A DNA stretch of 64,000 nucleotides from Halomonas sp. UBA3074 (lineage in GTDB: Bacteria; Pseudomonadota; Gammaproteobacteria; Pseudomonadales; Halomonadaceae): assembly GCF_002366715.1 (NCBI RefSeq), contig NZ_DFBS01000014.1, forward strand, positions 62,001 to 126,000. The letters run 5' to 3'. Position numbers and translations under genes: made by a program. The stretch's first letter is position 1. Every line of letters begins with the position of its first letter. Positions 9,699 through 18,127 of this stretch are shown one piece after another. Below the pieces are notes generated by a model that was not told the origin of the DNA, did no database searches, and saw only the letters and a list, made by a program, of their open reading frames with translations.

Positions 9699-10976
9699 AT
9701 GCTCGATCCGAAACTGCTGCGCGGTGATCTTGACACGGTTGCTCAACAACTGGCCCGCCGGGGCTTTGTGCTTGATAAGGCGGAACTGCAGGCGCTGGAG
9801 TCGCGCCGCCGCGAACTGCAGACACAAACCGAGCAGCTGCAAAACGAGCGCAATATGCGCTCTAAAGCGATTGGTAAAGCCAAGGCCAACGGGGAAGATA
9901 TTCAGCCGCTACTGGATGAAGTCAGCGATTTGGGTGATCGCCTGGACAAAGCTAAGGGCGAGCTAGCCGAGGTGCAGGAGGAGTGGGACGACGCGATTAG
10001 CGGTATCCCCAACCTGCCCCACGAAAGCGTGCCGGAAGGCAAAAGTGAAGACGATAATGTCGAGCTACACCGCTGGGGGACGCCCCGTGAGTTTGACTTT
10101 ACGGTGCTGGATCACGTCGATCTGGGTAAGAAGTCGGGGTATCTTGATTTCGAGCTGGCGGCCAAGATCACTGGTGCCCGTTTTGCGGTCATGCGCGGGC
10201 CGATCGCACGACTGCACCGGGCGCTGGCGCAGTTTATGCTGGATACCCAAACCGAGCAGCATGGTTACGAAGAGTGCTACGTGCCGTATATGGTCAACCG
10301 TGATTCGCTCATGGGCACCGGCCAGCTGCCGAAGTTTGGCGAAGATCTGTTCAAGCTGGATGATGAGCGCGAATATCACCTGATACCCACTTCGGAAGTG
10401 CCCCTCACCAACTTTGTGCGCGATGAGATCGTTGAACTGGCGGCATTACCGATGAAACTTACTGCGCACACGCCGTGTTTCCGTTCTGAGGCGGGCTCAC
10501 ATGGCCGCGATACCCGCGGTATGATTCGGCAGCATCAGTTCGATAAGGTCGAGATGGTGCAAATCGTCGAGCCGGAGAAGAGCTACGCGGCGTTGGAAGA
10601 GATGCGCGGTCATGCGGAAGCAATTCTGCAAGCGCTGGAGCTGCCGTATCGCGTGGTCACGCTATGCACCGGGGATATGGGTTTTGGTGCCACGAAAACC
10701 TATGACCTAGAGGTATGGCTGCCTAGCCAGGAGACGTATCGCGAGATCTCATCGGTTTCCAACTGTGAAGATTTCCAGGCGCGTCGTATGCAGGCGCGCT
10801 ATCGCCAGCCGGATGCCAAAAAGCCGCAATTGCTGCATACCTTGAACGGTTCCGGGCTGGCGGTGGGCCGTTGCCTGCTGGCAGTGCTTGAAAATCACCA
10901 GCAGGCGGATGGCTCGGTGACTATTCCTGAGCCGCTACGTCGCTACCTGGGCGGCGCGTCGCGTCTGGCCCTTTAA
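9699..10976 (+). CDS. serS: Serine--tRNA ligase
   Basis: 425-residue class II aminoacyl-tRNA synthetase that charges tRNA-Ser (and selenocysteine tRNA where present) in the cytoplasm. Residues 1-110 form the long antiparallel coiled-coil arm that grips the tRNA variable arm, starting MLDPKLLRGD. The catalytic core carries motif 2 (TPCFRSEAGSHGRDTRGMIRQHQF) and motif 3 (NGSGLAVGRCLLAVLENHQ). Length equals the family norm (E. coli 430). The ATG at 9699 was chosen because the N-terminus matches the family exactly. An upstream in-frame codon at 9663 would add 12 atypical residues. The last 56 bases overlap the convergent SIMPL-domain gene. Confidence 0.98.
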   Translation: MLDPKLLRGDLDTVAQQLARRGFVLDKAELQALESRRRELQTQTEQLQNERNMRSKAIGKAKANGEDIQPLLDEVSDLGDRLDKAKGELAEVQEEWDDAISGIPNLPHESVPEGKSEDDNVELHRWGTPREFDFTVLDHVDLGKKSGYLDFELAAKITGARFAVMRGPIARLHRALAQFMLDTQTEQHGYEECYVPYMVNRDSLMGTGQLPKFGEDLFKLDDEREYHLIPTSEVPLTNFVRDEIVELAALPMKLTAHTPCFRSEAGSHGRDTRGMIRQHQFDKVEMVQIVEPEKSYAALEEMRGHAEAILQALELPYRVVTLCTGDMGFGATKTYDLEVWLPSQETYREISSVSNCEDFQARRMQARYRQPDAKKPQLLHTLNGSGLAVGRCLLAVLENHQQADGSVTIPEPLRRYLGGASRLAL

Positions 10977-11811
10977 GCGTCCACTCAACGCTGACCCCGG
11001 CATCGATGCGAATGGTGCCGGGGTTATAATCACTGCTAACACCGGACTGGCTGGCACCAGCGGCATCGCTCTCTGCCCGCATTGACATCATGCGTGGTTG
11101 GAAAATGGGCGATTGCGTTTCTTCGATACGCTGTACATGGCCTAGTTCGGCATCCAGGCTGTCAGCCATCAGGTTGGCCTTGTGCTGGGCTTTTTCCAGC
11201 GCTTTGACCAAGGCTTCGTCCGTGGCGGCATCGCGGTCTTGCAGGTCGAATTGCACGCCGTCCAGCGAGTTAACACCCGCCGCAATCAGGGCGTCCAGCA
11301 CTTCGCTTAGTTGATCAAGGTCAGTGAGTTCGACGGTAATCGGTCGCTCCAGGCGTGTGCGCTGGAGGGTTTCATGTTCGCCATCGTCGTTGCGCTGACC
11401 TTGAACATGTTCGGGGTAGACATTCAGCGACCCCGCATTGATGGCATTGCGTTCAAGGCCGGTGGCTTCCATCTGCTCAATTAATTCGCTGGCGCGATTT
11501 TCTAAACGCTCACGGGCGTCACTAATTGCGCTACTATCGCTCTCTTCCAGGGTGGAGAGCGCTGGCGTGTTTTCCCACAGGCGTGCATTGAGAGTGGCTT
11601 TGTTGGGCGCGACTTCCACCCACGACTGCGCTTGAACGTGCAGGCTAGGCGGCACTTGTTGTGAAGGCGACGCCTGAGCAAGCGGTGCGCTTAGAAGGGC
11701 TACTAAGGCGCCCCCTAAGAGGCCGTAGCTAAGCTTCTTATGGCTAAGTGCTTTTAGCTTTGAACGATCCGAACCAGGCTTTTGAGAAAGTAACGCTCGT
11801 GAAATCATCAT
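10921..11811 (-). CDS. SIMPL domain (DUF541) exported protein
   Basis: 296-residue protein of the SIMPL/YggE family (DUF541), found in periplasm or envelope and linked in E. coli YggE to lowered oxidative stress; biochemical role unknown. A basic N-terminal stretch (KLKALSHKKLSYG) leads to a hydrophobic segment and an Ala-X-Ala-type cleavage site near AQA. The domain shows the expected QSWVEVAPNKATLNARL start and VNSLDGVQFDL core strand. Start: an ATG at 11811 (a second ATG precedes it) with AAGG about nine bases upstream. The stop codon lies inside serS, giving a 56-bp tail-to-tail overlap, and the last 18 or so residues after SVEWTL look like an added tail. Confidence 0.85.
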   Translation of the reverse strand: MMISRALLSQKPGSDRSKLKALSHKKLSYGLLGGALVALLSAPLAQASPSQQVPPSLHVQAQSWVEVAPNKATLNARLWENTPALSTLEESDSSAISDARERLENRASELIEQMEATGLERNAINAGSLNVYPEHVQGQRNDDGEHETLQRTRLERPITVELTDLDQLSEVLDALIAAGVNSLDGVQFDLQDRDAATDEALVKALEKAQHKANLMADSLDAELGHVQRIEETQSPIFQPRMMSMRAESDAAGASQSGVSSDYNPGTIRIDAGVSVEWTLKGPDATRRPGSDVAAQE

Positions 11812-12053
11812 TAGATTGCCTTGTGTAATTAGGGGTGGCGCAAAGCGTTATTCGTTTTACAACGCTGTTTTGTAACGTGTTCGAAGTGATTGGCATACGG
11901 CTTCAAACCCGTGCTGGGCGTCGTTTGGAAGTGCGCAGGAAAAGAAAGTTCAGCAAGGAAGAGTGGACACCATACAGTTGCTTATTGTTTGCACGGTTTG
12001 TGCACTATGATCAATGCAGCCATTATAGTTGGATAACAGGCTAGGGAAGGGTT

Positions 12054-13157
12054 ATGTCGAAAGTGTCTGATGAGGATTACCGCAGTATTCCGCTCAATGC
12101 CACCTTGGCGCTTGCCGCGTTGGTAGTGATCATTGCAGGAATGAAAGCAGGCGCTGATTTATTGGTGCCTTTGCTACTGGCGATATTTATCGCGGTGGTG
12201 TGTACCTCACCGGTACAGTGGCTGCATCGCTGTGGCTTGGGCATGCGGATGTCCGCATTCCTTACGCTCATGGTCTTGCTGGCGTTTATATCGCTTATTG
12301 GCCTACTGGTGGTTAATAGTTTTAGTACCTTTTTGGCGGCGTTGCCTGATATTGAATCCCGGCTCTATGAACAGTATTGGAATTTACTCAATGCGCTCTC
12401 TTCACGGGGCTTGGCGATTGATCCTGACCAGATAAACTCGCTCTTTTCGGGAGAGGATGAAGGCTCTTGGATGCCAGAGCTATTGAGTCAGCTTGGCAAT
12501 CTTTTTATGCAGAGCGTGATCGTTGGGCTGCTGGTCATCTTTATGCTGTTTGAAACATTGAATGTACGTGACAAAGTTTCCAGGGCATTAGAGAACCCCG
12601 CGCCTAGCTTGAAGCGCTTCAGTGAGTTCAGCCTAACGCTAAAGCGCTACCTCGCCGTTAAAACAATGATCAGTCTAGCCACGGGTGTGCTGGTTTGGCT
12701 CTCTTGCCTGATTGTGGGCGTTGAGTTTCCGTTGCTATGGGGTGTATTAGCCTTTGCGCTCAACTTCATTCCTAATATTGGCTCCGCGCTGGCCGCTATA
12801 CCGCCAGTTCTCTTGCTGCTGATTGCGCAAGATGGGGGGCCTTTTCAAGCGATGCTTTTGGCTTCGGCTTATCTTGTGATCAACTTTGTGCTTGGTAACT
12901 TGATTGAGCCGCGGGTAATGGGGCAAGCGCTCGGACTTTCTACTTTTGTAGCGTTCTTATCACTGGTCGTATGGGGATGGATATTTGGTGCGGCGGGAAT
13001 GCTGCTTTCGGTAATGCTGACAATGACGCTGAAAATTGCTTTGGACAGCCACCCGGAAACGCGTTGGATTGCTCGGCTGTTAGGGCCTGGAAAGCGGCGT
13101 TTAAAAGATAGTAGGGCAAGCGATGCGACCTTGCCGCCGTGGAGGCGCAAGCATTAG
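12054..13157 (+). CDS. AI-2E family transporter (PerM/YdiK-like)
   Basis: 367-residue integral membrane protein of the AI-2E transporter family (TqsA, PerM, YdiK). Members export autoinducer-2 or act as Na+/H+ antiporters, and many have no known substrate. Two N-terminal helices (residues 15-90) are followed by a soluble segment (about 95-150) and a C-terminal block of five or six helices. That block includes the family signature PLLWGVLAFALNFIPNIGSALAAIPP and the segment NFVLGNLIEPRVMG. ATG at 12054 follows AGGGAAGG. It is monocistronic, ended by the hairpin shared with trxA. Substrate unassigned. Confidence 0.88.
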   Translation: MSKVSDEDYRSIPLNATLALAALVVIIAGMKAGADLLVPLLLAIFIAVVCTSPVQWLHRCGLGMRMSAFLTLMVLLAFISLIGLLVVNSFSTFLAALPDIESRLYEQYWNLLNALSSRGLAIDPDQINSLFSGEDEGSWMPELLSQLGNLFMQSVIVGLLVIFMLFETLNVRDKVSRALENPAPSLKRFSEFSLTLKRYLAVKTMISLATGVLVWLSCLIVGVEFPLLWGVLAFALNFIPNIGSALAAIPPVLLLLIAQDGGPFQAMLLASAYLVINFVLGNLIEPRVMGQALGLSTFVAFLSLVVWGWIFGAAGMLLSVMLTMTLKIALDSHPETRWIARLLGPGKRRLKDSRASDATLPPWRRKH

Positions 13158-13159
13158 AA

Positions 13160-13194
13160 AAAATAATACCGCCGACACTGTCGGCGGTATTTAT
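13160..13194 (-). terminator. Intrinsic terminator of trxA, shared with the AI-2E gene
   Basis: A perfect inverted repeat spans 13166-13190: 12-bp arms ATACCGCCGACA / TGTCGGCGGTAT around one C. Read leftward it is followed by a T-rich run (complement of AAAAAATA), a classical terminator for trxA. Read rightward the T tract is weak (TTATA), so it is less convincing for the AI-2E gene. Confidence 0.85.
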
Positions 13195-13212
13195 ACCTAC
13201 TAGCTGCAGCTA

Positions 13213-13536
13213 TCAAGCGTTTTGTTCGATGAACTGCGTTAGCTGTGATTTGGATTGCGCGCCAACCAGTGAGGCGACCTTGGTGCCTGCTTTAAAAAGC
13301 ATCACGGTCGGTACGCCGCGTACACCTTGCTCAGCAGCAATTTCAGGTGCATCGTCAACATTCACACTGACTACTTTCAGGCTTTCTTGACGCTCTGCAG
13401 CGACTTCATCAACGACCGGGGCCATGACTTTGCACGGGCCACACCAGGGCGCCCAGAACTTCATCAGCACAGGCTGTTCAGCGTTGAGGACTTCTTGCTC
13501 AAAATTGGCGTTGGTGACATCAACATTATTAGCCAT
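13213..13536 (-). CDS. trxA: Thioredoxin 1
   Basis: 107-residue thioredoxin, cytoplasmic protein-disulfide reductant and electron donor to ribonucleotide reductase, methionine sulfoxide reductase and PAPS reductase. The redox motif WCGPCK is at residues 31-36 inside FWAPWCGPCKVMAPV. The buried Asp (DEVAAE region), cis-Pro loop (RGVPTVMLF) and C-terminal helix are all present. Length matches the family (E. coli 109). ATG at 13536 follows GGGAGAAG. A divergent cysH of the PAPS-reductase type, which would need thioredoxin, lies 1.4 kb away. Confidence 0.96.
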   Translation of the reverse strand: MANNVDVTNANFEQEVLNAEQPVLMKFWAPWCGPCKVMAPVVDEVAAERQESLKVVSVNVDDAPEIAAEQGVRGVPTVMLFKAGTKVASLVGAQSKSQLTQFIEQNA

Positions 13537-13909
13537 TTGCTTCTCCCGTTTGCGTTGCTCTTACTGTTTCGTTGCCTCAAATGGAGCAACGGTCATTCCG
13601 CGATCCATTGGCGTTCTTTCACCACGCCCCATGAATATCGCGATAAGCGTGGGCAGATGGTAGCGGGCGCGGAGGTTGCTGGCAAATTTCCCGCGAGGTG
13701 TTTTATCTGAATAGCAGAAATTGATGGATGCTGTTAAGAAGATTTTTTTATAATATAAAAGTATTCATCAAAGGTTTTTTATTCTATCTGGTGCTGTAAA
13801 GTGCGGCACCAGCGCTGCTGCCCATCAACTACAGCGTAGTAGCTGCACCGATAGCTGCTTCCAAGCGCGCCCTACATATATCTGTTGAGAGAATAAATAA
13901 GGTGAGGAT
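13537..13909. other. Divergent intergenic region between trxA and cysB
   Basis: 373 bp with no credible gene. Near 13740-13790 the composition turns AT-rich, with TATAAT at 13749-13754, a plausible -10 for cysB but without a well-spaced -35 (TTGATG at 13721 is 22 bp away). Downstream, GGTGCTG and CGGCACC around 13791-13811 can pair imperfectly. Nothing else is recognised. Confidence 0.45.
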
Positions 13910-14884
13910 ATGAAGCTACAACAGCTACGCTATATCTGGGAAGTCAATCGGCATAACCTGAACGTCTCAGCCACAGCGCAAAGTCTATTTACCTCACAGC
14001 CGGGCATCTCCAAACAAATTCGCTTGTTGGAAGACGAGCTTGGCGTCGAGATTTTTGCCCGTAGCGGTAAGCATCTAACCCGTGTAACGCCTGCCGGCCA
14101 ATCAATTATCGATCTGGCCGGGCAAGTGCTGCGCCTGACCGATAACATCAAGCAGGTGGCCCAGGAGCACAGCGACGAGCGCCGCGGTAGCCTGGCGATA
14201 GCGACCACGCACACTCAGGCGCGCTATGCGCTCCCGCCGATCATTAGCGAATTCAGGTTGAAATACCCCGACGTGGCGCTGCATATGCAGCAGGGAACAC
14301 CCAAACAGATCGCGCAGATGGTCAGCGAAGGTCAGGCCGACTTTGCGATTGCGACTGAGTCGTTGGAATTGTTTACCGACTTAGTCTTACTGCCATGCTA
14401 CCGCTGGAACCGCTGTGTGATGGTGCCCAAGGATCATCCTTTGGCCAAACACGAAGGCCCTCTGACGCTTGAAGCGCTCGGTGAACATCCTCTGGTGACC
14501 TATGTGTTCGGGTTTACCGGTCGCTCTCAGCTAGACGACGCTTTCAAGGCGAAAGGGCTGACGCCCAATGTGGTGCTAACCGCTGCGGATGCCGATGTCA
14601 TCAAAACCTACGTGCGGCTGGGCATGGGAGTTGGGATTGTGGCGCATATGGCCGTCGATGAAACGCTTGACCAAGACTTGGTCGCACTCGAGGCAAGCCA
14701 CTTGTTTGCCAGCTCTACCACCAAGATCGGTATCCGTCGCGGTACCTTCATGCGCGGCTATATGTATGACTTCTTGGAACGGTTTGCGCCACACCTGACG
14801 CGTGACCGAGTGGACGAAGCGCTTACTGCAGGCCCGCGTCACGAACAGTCATTGTTCGATGATTTGGACCTGCCCGAGTATTAA
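13910..14884 (+). CDS. cysB: LysR-type transcriptional regulator CysB
   Basis: 324-residue LysR-family master activator of sulfate assimilation and cysteine synthesis. It senses N-acetylserine or O-acetylserine and binds upstream of cys genes. The N-terminal winged HTH (KLQQLRYIWEVNRHNLNVSA and SLFTSQPGISKQIRLLEDELG) is the distinctive CysB form, with its Trp/Arg/His-Asn start. The periplasmic-binding-like effector domain spans about 90-300 (TTHTQARYALPPII; TYVFGFTGRSQ). Length equals E. coli CysB (324). It is convergent with cysH, a likely target gene, and separated from it by only 59 bp. Confidence 0.96.
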   Translation: MKLQQLRYIWEVNRHNLNVSATAQSLFTSQPGISKQIRLLEDELGVEIFARSGKHLTRVTPAGQSIIDLAGQVLRLTDNIKQVAQEHSDERRGSLAIATTHTQARYALPPIISEFRLKYPDVALHMQQGTPKQIAQMVSEGQADFAIATESLELFTDLVLLPCYRWNRCVMVPKDHPLAKHEGPLTLEALGEHPLVTYVFGFTGRSQLDDAFKAKGLTPNVVLTAADADVIKTYVRLGMGVGIVAHMAVDETLDQDLVALEASHLFASSTTKIGIRRGTFMRGYMYDFLERFAPHLTRDRVDEALTAGPRHEQSLFDDLDLPEY

Positions 14885-14892
14885 TGACGAGC

Positions 14893-14953
14893 GATGTTTA
14901 GGGCGGCGACGTTTAGGGCTGCAATATTCAGTGCTATCCGTGTTCAGTGCTGT
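14893..14953. repeat. Four degenerate 15-nt tandem repeats between cysB and cysH
   Basis: Consecutive units GATGTTTAGGGCGGC, GACGTTTAGGGCTGC, AATATTCAGTGCTAT and CGTGTTCAGTGCTGT fill the cysB-cysH convergence, the last running into the final codons of cysH. The first two differ at two positions and the last two are more diverged. No role is evident; slipped-strand duplication is the simplest origin. Confidence 0.5.
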
Positions 14954-15576
14954 AAATGCAGCCCGCATTCGCGCTTCTCTTCGACCTTGGTGGGGTCAAA
15001 GTAGTCGAAGTTATTGGGCAGATCATGCGCCTGCAGGTATTGATACATCTCTTTCGCGCTCCACTGCAGTAGCGGCGCCACTTTTAACAGGCCGTCGCTG
15101 TTGCGACTCACCGGCTGCATTTTGGCACGCTCTGGGGTGTCTTCTGCGCGTAAGGCGGTAAACCATACATCGGGCTGCATCTCGCGCAGCGCACGCTCGA
15201 AGGGCTCCAGCTTGACCTCCTGCGTAAAGGCCGCATGACGAGGGTCGTCTATGCCTGGCATGGGGCCATCCAACGCTTCGCGATGAGCGCGGGTACGACG
15301 AGGCACAAAACTAACGATATTAAGACCAAGTTGCTTAATGACTTGGTCGGCGAACTGGTAGGTCGCTTCGGTGTTATAGCCGCTATCCATCCAGACCACG
15401 GGAATATCGGGACGTACCTGACTCACCATGTGCAGAATTACCGCTTCGAAGGGGCGGAAGTTGGTGGTGCAAATAGGCCGCGCGCCCTGTTTCAATGCCC
15501 ATTCAATCAGCTTCTGCGGGTTTTGATTACCGCTGCTAGCAAATTCATTATTGATTGCGTCAAGCTCCGAGGACAT
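14944..15576 (-). CDS. cysH: Phosphoadenylyl-sulfate reductase-like protein (CysH family), divergent
   Basis: 210-residue PAPS-reductase family protein, expected to reduce activated sulfate to sulfite using thioredoxin. The C-terminal catalytic Cys lies in KRECGLH, as in E. coli CysH. The CC and CxxC pairs that bind the 4Fe-4S cluster in APS reductases are absent, arguing for the PAPS type. It is shorter than E. coli CysH (244) and lacks the segment before ECGLH where GYxSVGDxxTT normally sits. The usual SSSFG nucleotide loop reads TTNFRPFEA here. It is convergent with cysB and has a possible promoter of its own. The family is clear; full activity is likely but not certain. Confidence 0.85.
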   Translation of the reverse strand: MSSELDAINNEFASSGNQNPQKLIEWALKQGARPICTTNFRPFEAVILHMVSQVRPDIPVVWMDSGYNTEATYQFADQVIKQLGLNIVSFVPRRTRAHREALDGPMPGIDDPRHAAFTQEVKLEPFERALREMQPDVWFTALRAEDTPERAKMQPVSRNSDGLLKVAPLLQWSAKEMYQYLQAHDLPNNFDYFDPTKVEEKRECGLHLQH

Positions 15577-15616
15577 GTCGTCTCCTAGTGGGGGTAAATT
15601 ACCGGTGGCAGGTAAG

Positions 15617-15644
15617 TTAATAGTGACTAGGCTACCAAACCCAA
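15617..15644 (-). promoter_or_regulatory. Putative sigma-70 promoter of cysH
   Basis: Reading leftward, TTGGGT (15639-15644) and TATTAA (15617-15622) are separated by 16 bp, about 40 bp before the cysH ATG, which has AGGAG in front of it. The weak -35 would fit an activator-dependent (CysB) promoter. The call rests on hexamer matches only. Confidence 0.4.
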
Positions 15645-15710
15645 GCCGGGTCTCCCCAATACCGTTTGGTTAGGCTTTTATATTTCTTTTTGATATAGAA
15701 GGGTTGCTGC

Positions 15711-17066
15711 TTATTCCAGAGCACCAATGAGGTGGCGAATTTTATCCAACGTTTCGGCGTACTCTTCATCCGCTTGTGAGTCTGCCACTAAACCGCCGCC
15801 TCCCCACACATGCAATCTCCCCGCTTCGGCAACCATGGTACGAATGGCGATGGAGGTGTCCATGCTACCGCGTACATCGACATAGCCTAAGCTGCCGCAA
15901 TAGACGCTGCGTTGGCAGGGTTCCAGTTCATCGATGATCTGCATGGCGCGTATCTTGGGGGCGCCTGTAATTGAACCGCCGGGAAATGCCGCCTTTAACA
16001 GCGCTAGCGGCGTATAGTCACTGGCCAGCGTTCCCTGTACCACGCTGACCAAGTGATGCACGTTGGGGTAGCTCTCCAAGTGGCAAAGCTGTGGCACACG
16101 TATGGAGCCGGGCTGGCACACGCGCCCCAAGTCGTTACGCAGCAGGTCAACGATCATCACATTTTCAGCACGATCCTTGCGACTGCTCATTAGCTGTTCC
16201 GCCAATGCGTGATCTTCCTCGGGCGTTGCGCCGCGAGGGCGCGTGCCTTTAATGGGCCGTGTTTCCACCTCGCTATCGCGGCAGCGAATAAAGCGCTCCG
16301 GCGAAAGTGAAAGGACTGCCTTGTCCTCCCAAGCCATGAAGCCTGAAAAGGGGGTTGGCGTCGCCTGGCGCAAGCGCAGATACGCTTGCCACTCATCCCC
16401 CGCATAGTCGGCAAAAAAGCGCTGAGCCAAATTGATCTGATAACAGTCGCCAGCCCTGATATAACGCTGCACGGCATTGAAACGGTGCACGTATTGCGCA
16501 TGGCTAAGTTCGCCCTGGAACGCGCTGGCAAGTGCGAAAGGCGCTGTTGGTAACGGTACTTCGGAGAGCCACGCCATTACCTGTTCGCGGCGCGTGGGTG
16601 AGGCGACTAACCACGCTTGTTGGGTCTCGTGATCCAGGGTGATGCACCAGTCGTAAAGCCCTAGGCGCGCTTGGGGTAACGACACCGCGTTGGCTTGTAA
16701 GCTGGCAATGGCTTGAGCTTCGCGGCCAAGATCGTAGCCCCAATAGCCAATCAACCCACCCAGGAAGGGGAGCTCACTGTGCTCCTGAGGCGTATCCAAT
16801 TGTGCTAGCAGCCATTGCTGAAGCGCGAAGGCATCGTTGGCCAAATTTGGCGGAGGGGTAAGCTGATCCGATGTGACGAAAGGGGTTCCGACACCGGTCA
16901 CTTCCACCGTGGCCAGCGGGTCGCAGCTCATAATGTCGAAGCGCCCATTGGCGACAGGGCGACCGCTATCGAGTAGCACCGCGCCGGGTCTGGCGCGTAG
17001 GCAGGCGAAGACTCCCAGCGGATCGGGTGAGTAGGGTAGGGGAGTTATCGACAACGCCTCGATCAT
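15711..17066 (-). CDS. pabB: Aminodeoxychorismate synthase component I
   Basis: 451-residue chorismate-binding enzyme that, with the glutaminase PabA, converts chorismate to 4-amino-4-deoxychorismate for folate synthesis. The N-terminal TrpE-like domain is followed by the catalytic domain with the PIKGT motif (ETRPIKGTRPRG) near 260. PIKGT is the PabB form, where anthranilate synthase has PIAGT. DRAENVMIVDLLRNDLGR and GGSITGAPKIRAMQIIDELEP follow. Length is close to E. coli PabB (453). I chose ATG 17066 because GAGG lies 9 bases before it; an ATG at 17120 would add 18 residues but has no Shine-Dalgarno. It is divergent from the prp regulator. Confidence 0.93.
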   Translation of the reverse strand: MIEALSITPLPYSPDPLGVFACLRARPGAVLLDSGRPVANGRFDIMSCDPLATVEVTGVGTPFVTSDQLTPPPNLANDAFALQQWLLAQLDTPQEHSELPFLGGLIGYWGYDLGREAQAIASLQANAVSLPQARLGLYDWCITLDHETQQAWLVASPTRREQVMAWLSEVPLPTAPFALASAFQGELSHAQYVHRFNAVQRYIRAGDCYQINLAQRFFADYAGDEWQAYLRLRQATPTPFSGFMAWEDKAVLSLSPERFIRCRDSEVETRPIKGTRPRGATPEEDHALAEQLMSSRKDRAENVMIVDLLRNDLGRVCQPGSIRVPQLCHLESYPNVHHLVSVVQGTLASDYTPLALLKAAFPGGSITGAPKIRAMQIIDELEPCQRSVYCGSLGYVDVRGSMDTSIAIRTMVAEAGRLHVWGGGGLVADSQADEEYAETLDKIRHLIGALE

Positions 17067-17199
17067 CAAGTAAACGCCTCGCCAGTTAAGGGCGAGCCAT
17101 TTTAGAGGGGTGTTGGCCATGACACCAGCATTAGGCGCCGCGCTGATTTAACGCTGCTCCCTTGTGCGCTCTTGCTTGTAAGCTGATCGTAATAGGCTG

Positions 17200-17328
17200 A
17201 TTGTTGACAGCGCTGATGGCTAGGTCGCTGCCAATACAACGAAAGACGTATAAAATCGACAATCTAGCCAGGTTGACGGTTTAATTGGCACGCGCTAGAG
17301 TTTGATTACTTTTCAATTGTCGACAATT
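17200..17328 (+). promoter_or_regulatory. prp regulator promoter with GntR operator palindrome and half-sites
   Basis: A perfect 14-bp palindrome AATTGTCGACAATT at 17315-17328 ends four bases before the regulator ATG. Related half-sites are ATTGTTGACA at 17200-17209 and ATCGACAAT at 17255-17263. TTGACG (17273-17278) and TAGAGT (17296-17301) with a 17-bp spacer form a good sigma-70 promoter, placing the operator within the short leader. TTGTC/GACAA symmetry is typical of FadR-subfamily GntR sites. Autoregulation is an inference. Confidence 0.7.
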
Positions 17329-17332
17329 AATC

Positions 17333-18109
17333 ATGGCAACTCTCGCTTCTAGCTCGTCTACTGCCACCAACGTTACTGATGGTTCAGAGGCAGCCGCTTC
17401 TGAAATGGCTATCCCTGAAGTGCGCACGCTCGCAGAGCGGGTGTTCCATCAATTGCAGGATGCCATTGTGCGCGGTGAACTCGCCCCCGGTAGCAAGATC
17501 ACTGAGCCGGGCTTATCCAAAACCTATGGCATTTCACGTGGGCCACTTCGCGAAGCGATGCGTCGGCTTGAGGCGCATCGTTTGATTGAGCGTGTTCCCC
17601 ATGTGGGAGCGCGGGTGGTCAAACTATCGATGAAAGAGCTTTTAGAGTTGTTTGACCTGCGCGAGGCATTGGAGAGCATGGCCGCCCGGCTGGCGGCAGA
17701 GAACATGTCGCCGGAAGAGGTGCAGGGCCTGCGCGACGTACTGGCGCTGCATGAAGGCCAGGCAGACTTAAAGCGCGGCGAAGCCTACTACCAGCGCGAA
17801 GGCGATCTCGATTTTCACTACTGCATCGTTCAAGGCAGCCACAATAAGATGCTGATGAACCTGCTATGCAACGATCTCTACTATTTAGTGCGCCTTTATC
17901 GTACCCAGTTCAGCGCGAGTGGCACACGGCCGCAGCGGGCTTTTGTCGAGCACCACCGAATTGTGGATGCCATCGAAGCCGGAGACGCCGAGTTGGCTGA
18001 ACTGTTAATGCGGCGCCACGTAAGTGCTTCTCGCGCCAACGTAGCGGACCGCTATGCAGCCACCCTCGAACAGACAGCCTCTTCATCACCCTCATCACTA
18101 AAAAATTAA
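17333..18109 (+). CDS. GntR family (FCD) transcriptional regulator of the prp operon
   Basis: 258-residue GntR regulator of the FadR/FCD subfamily. After a Ser/Thr-rich N-terminal tail (1-28) comes the winged helix (LAERVFHQLQDAIVRGELAPG; GISRGPLREAMRRLE) at about 32-100. The all-helical FCD ligand domain (about 105-240) has metal-site Asp/His positions in DLDFHYCIVQGSHN and the final helices (HHRIVDAIEAGD; LLMRRHV). It probably senses propionate-derived 2-methylcitrate or a relative and represses the operon that follows 18 bp downstream. The ATG at 17333 has no Shine-Dalgarno; the operator palindrome occupies that place. In Enterobacteria the prp regulator is an unrelated sigma-54 activator. 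Confidence 0.9.
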   Translation: MATLASSSSTATNVTDGSEAAASEMAIPEVRTLAERVFHQLQDAIVRGELAPGSKITEPGLSKTYGISRGPLREAMRRLEAHRLIERVPHVGARVVKLSMKELLELFDLREALESMAARLAAENMSPEEVQGLRDVLALHEGQADLKRGEAYYQREGDLDFHYCIVQGSHNKMLMNLLCNDLYYLVRLYRTQFSASGTRPQRAFVEHHRIVDAIEAGDAELAELLMRRHVSASRANVADRYAATLEQTASSSPSSLKN

Positions 18110-18127
18110 CAACAGGAGTAACACCTC

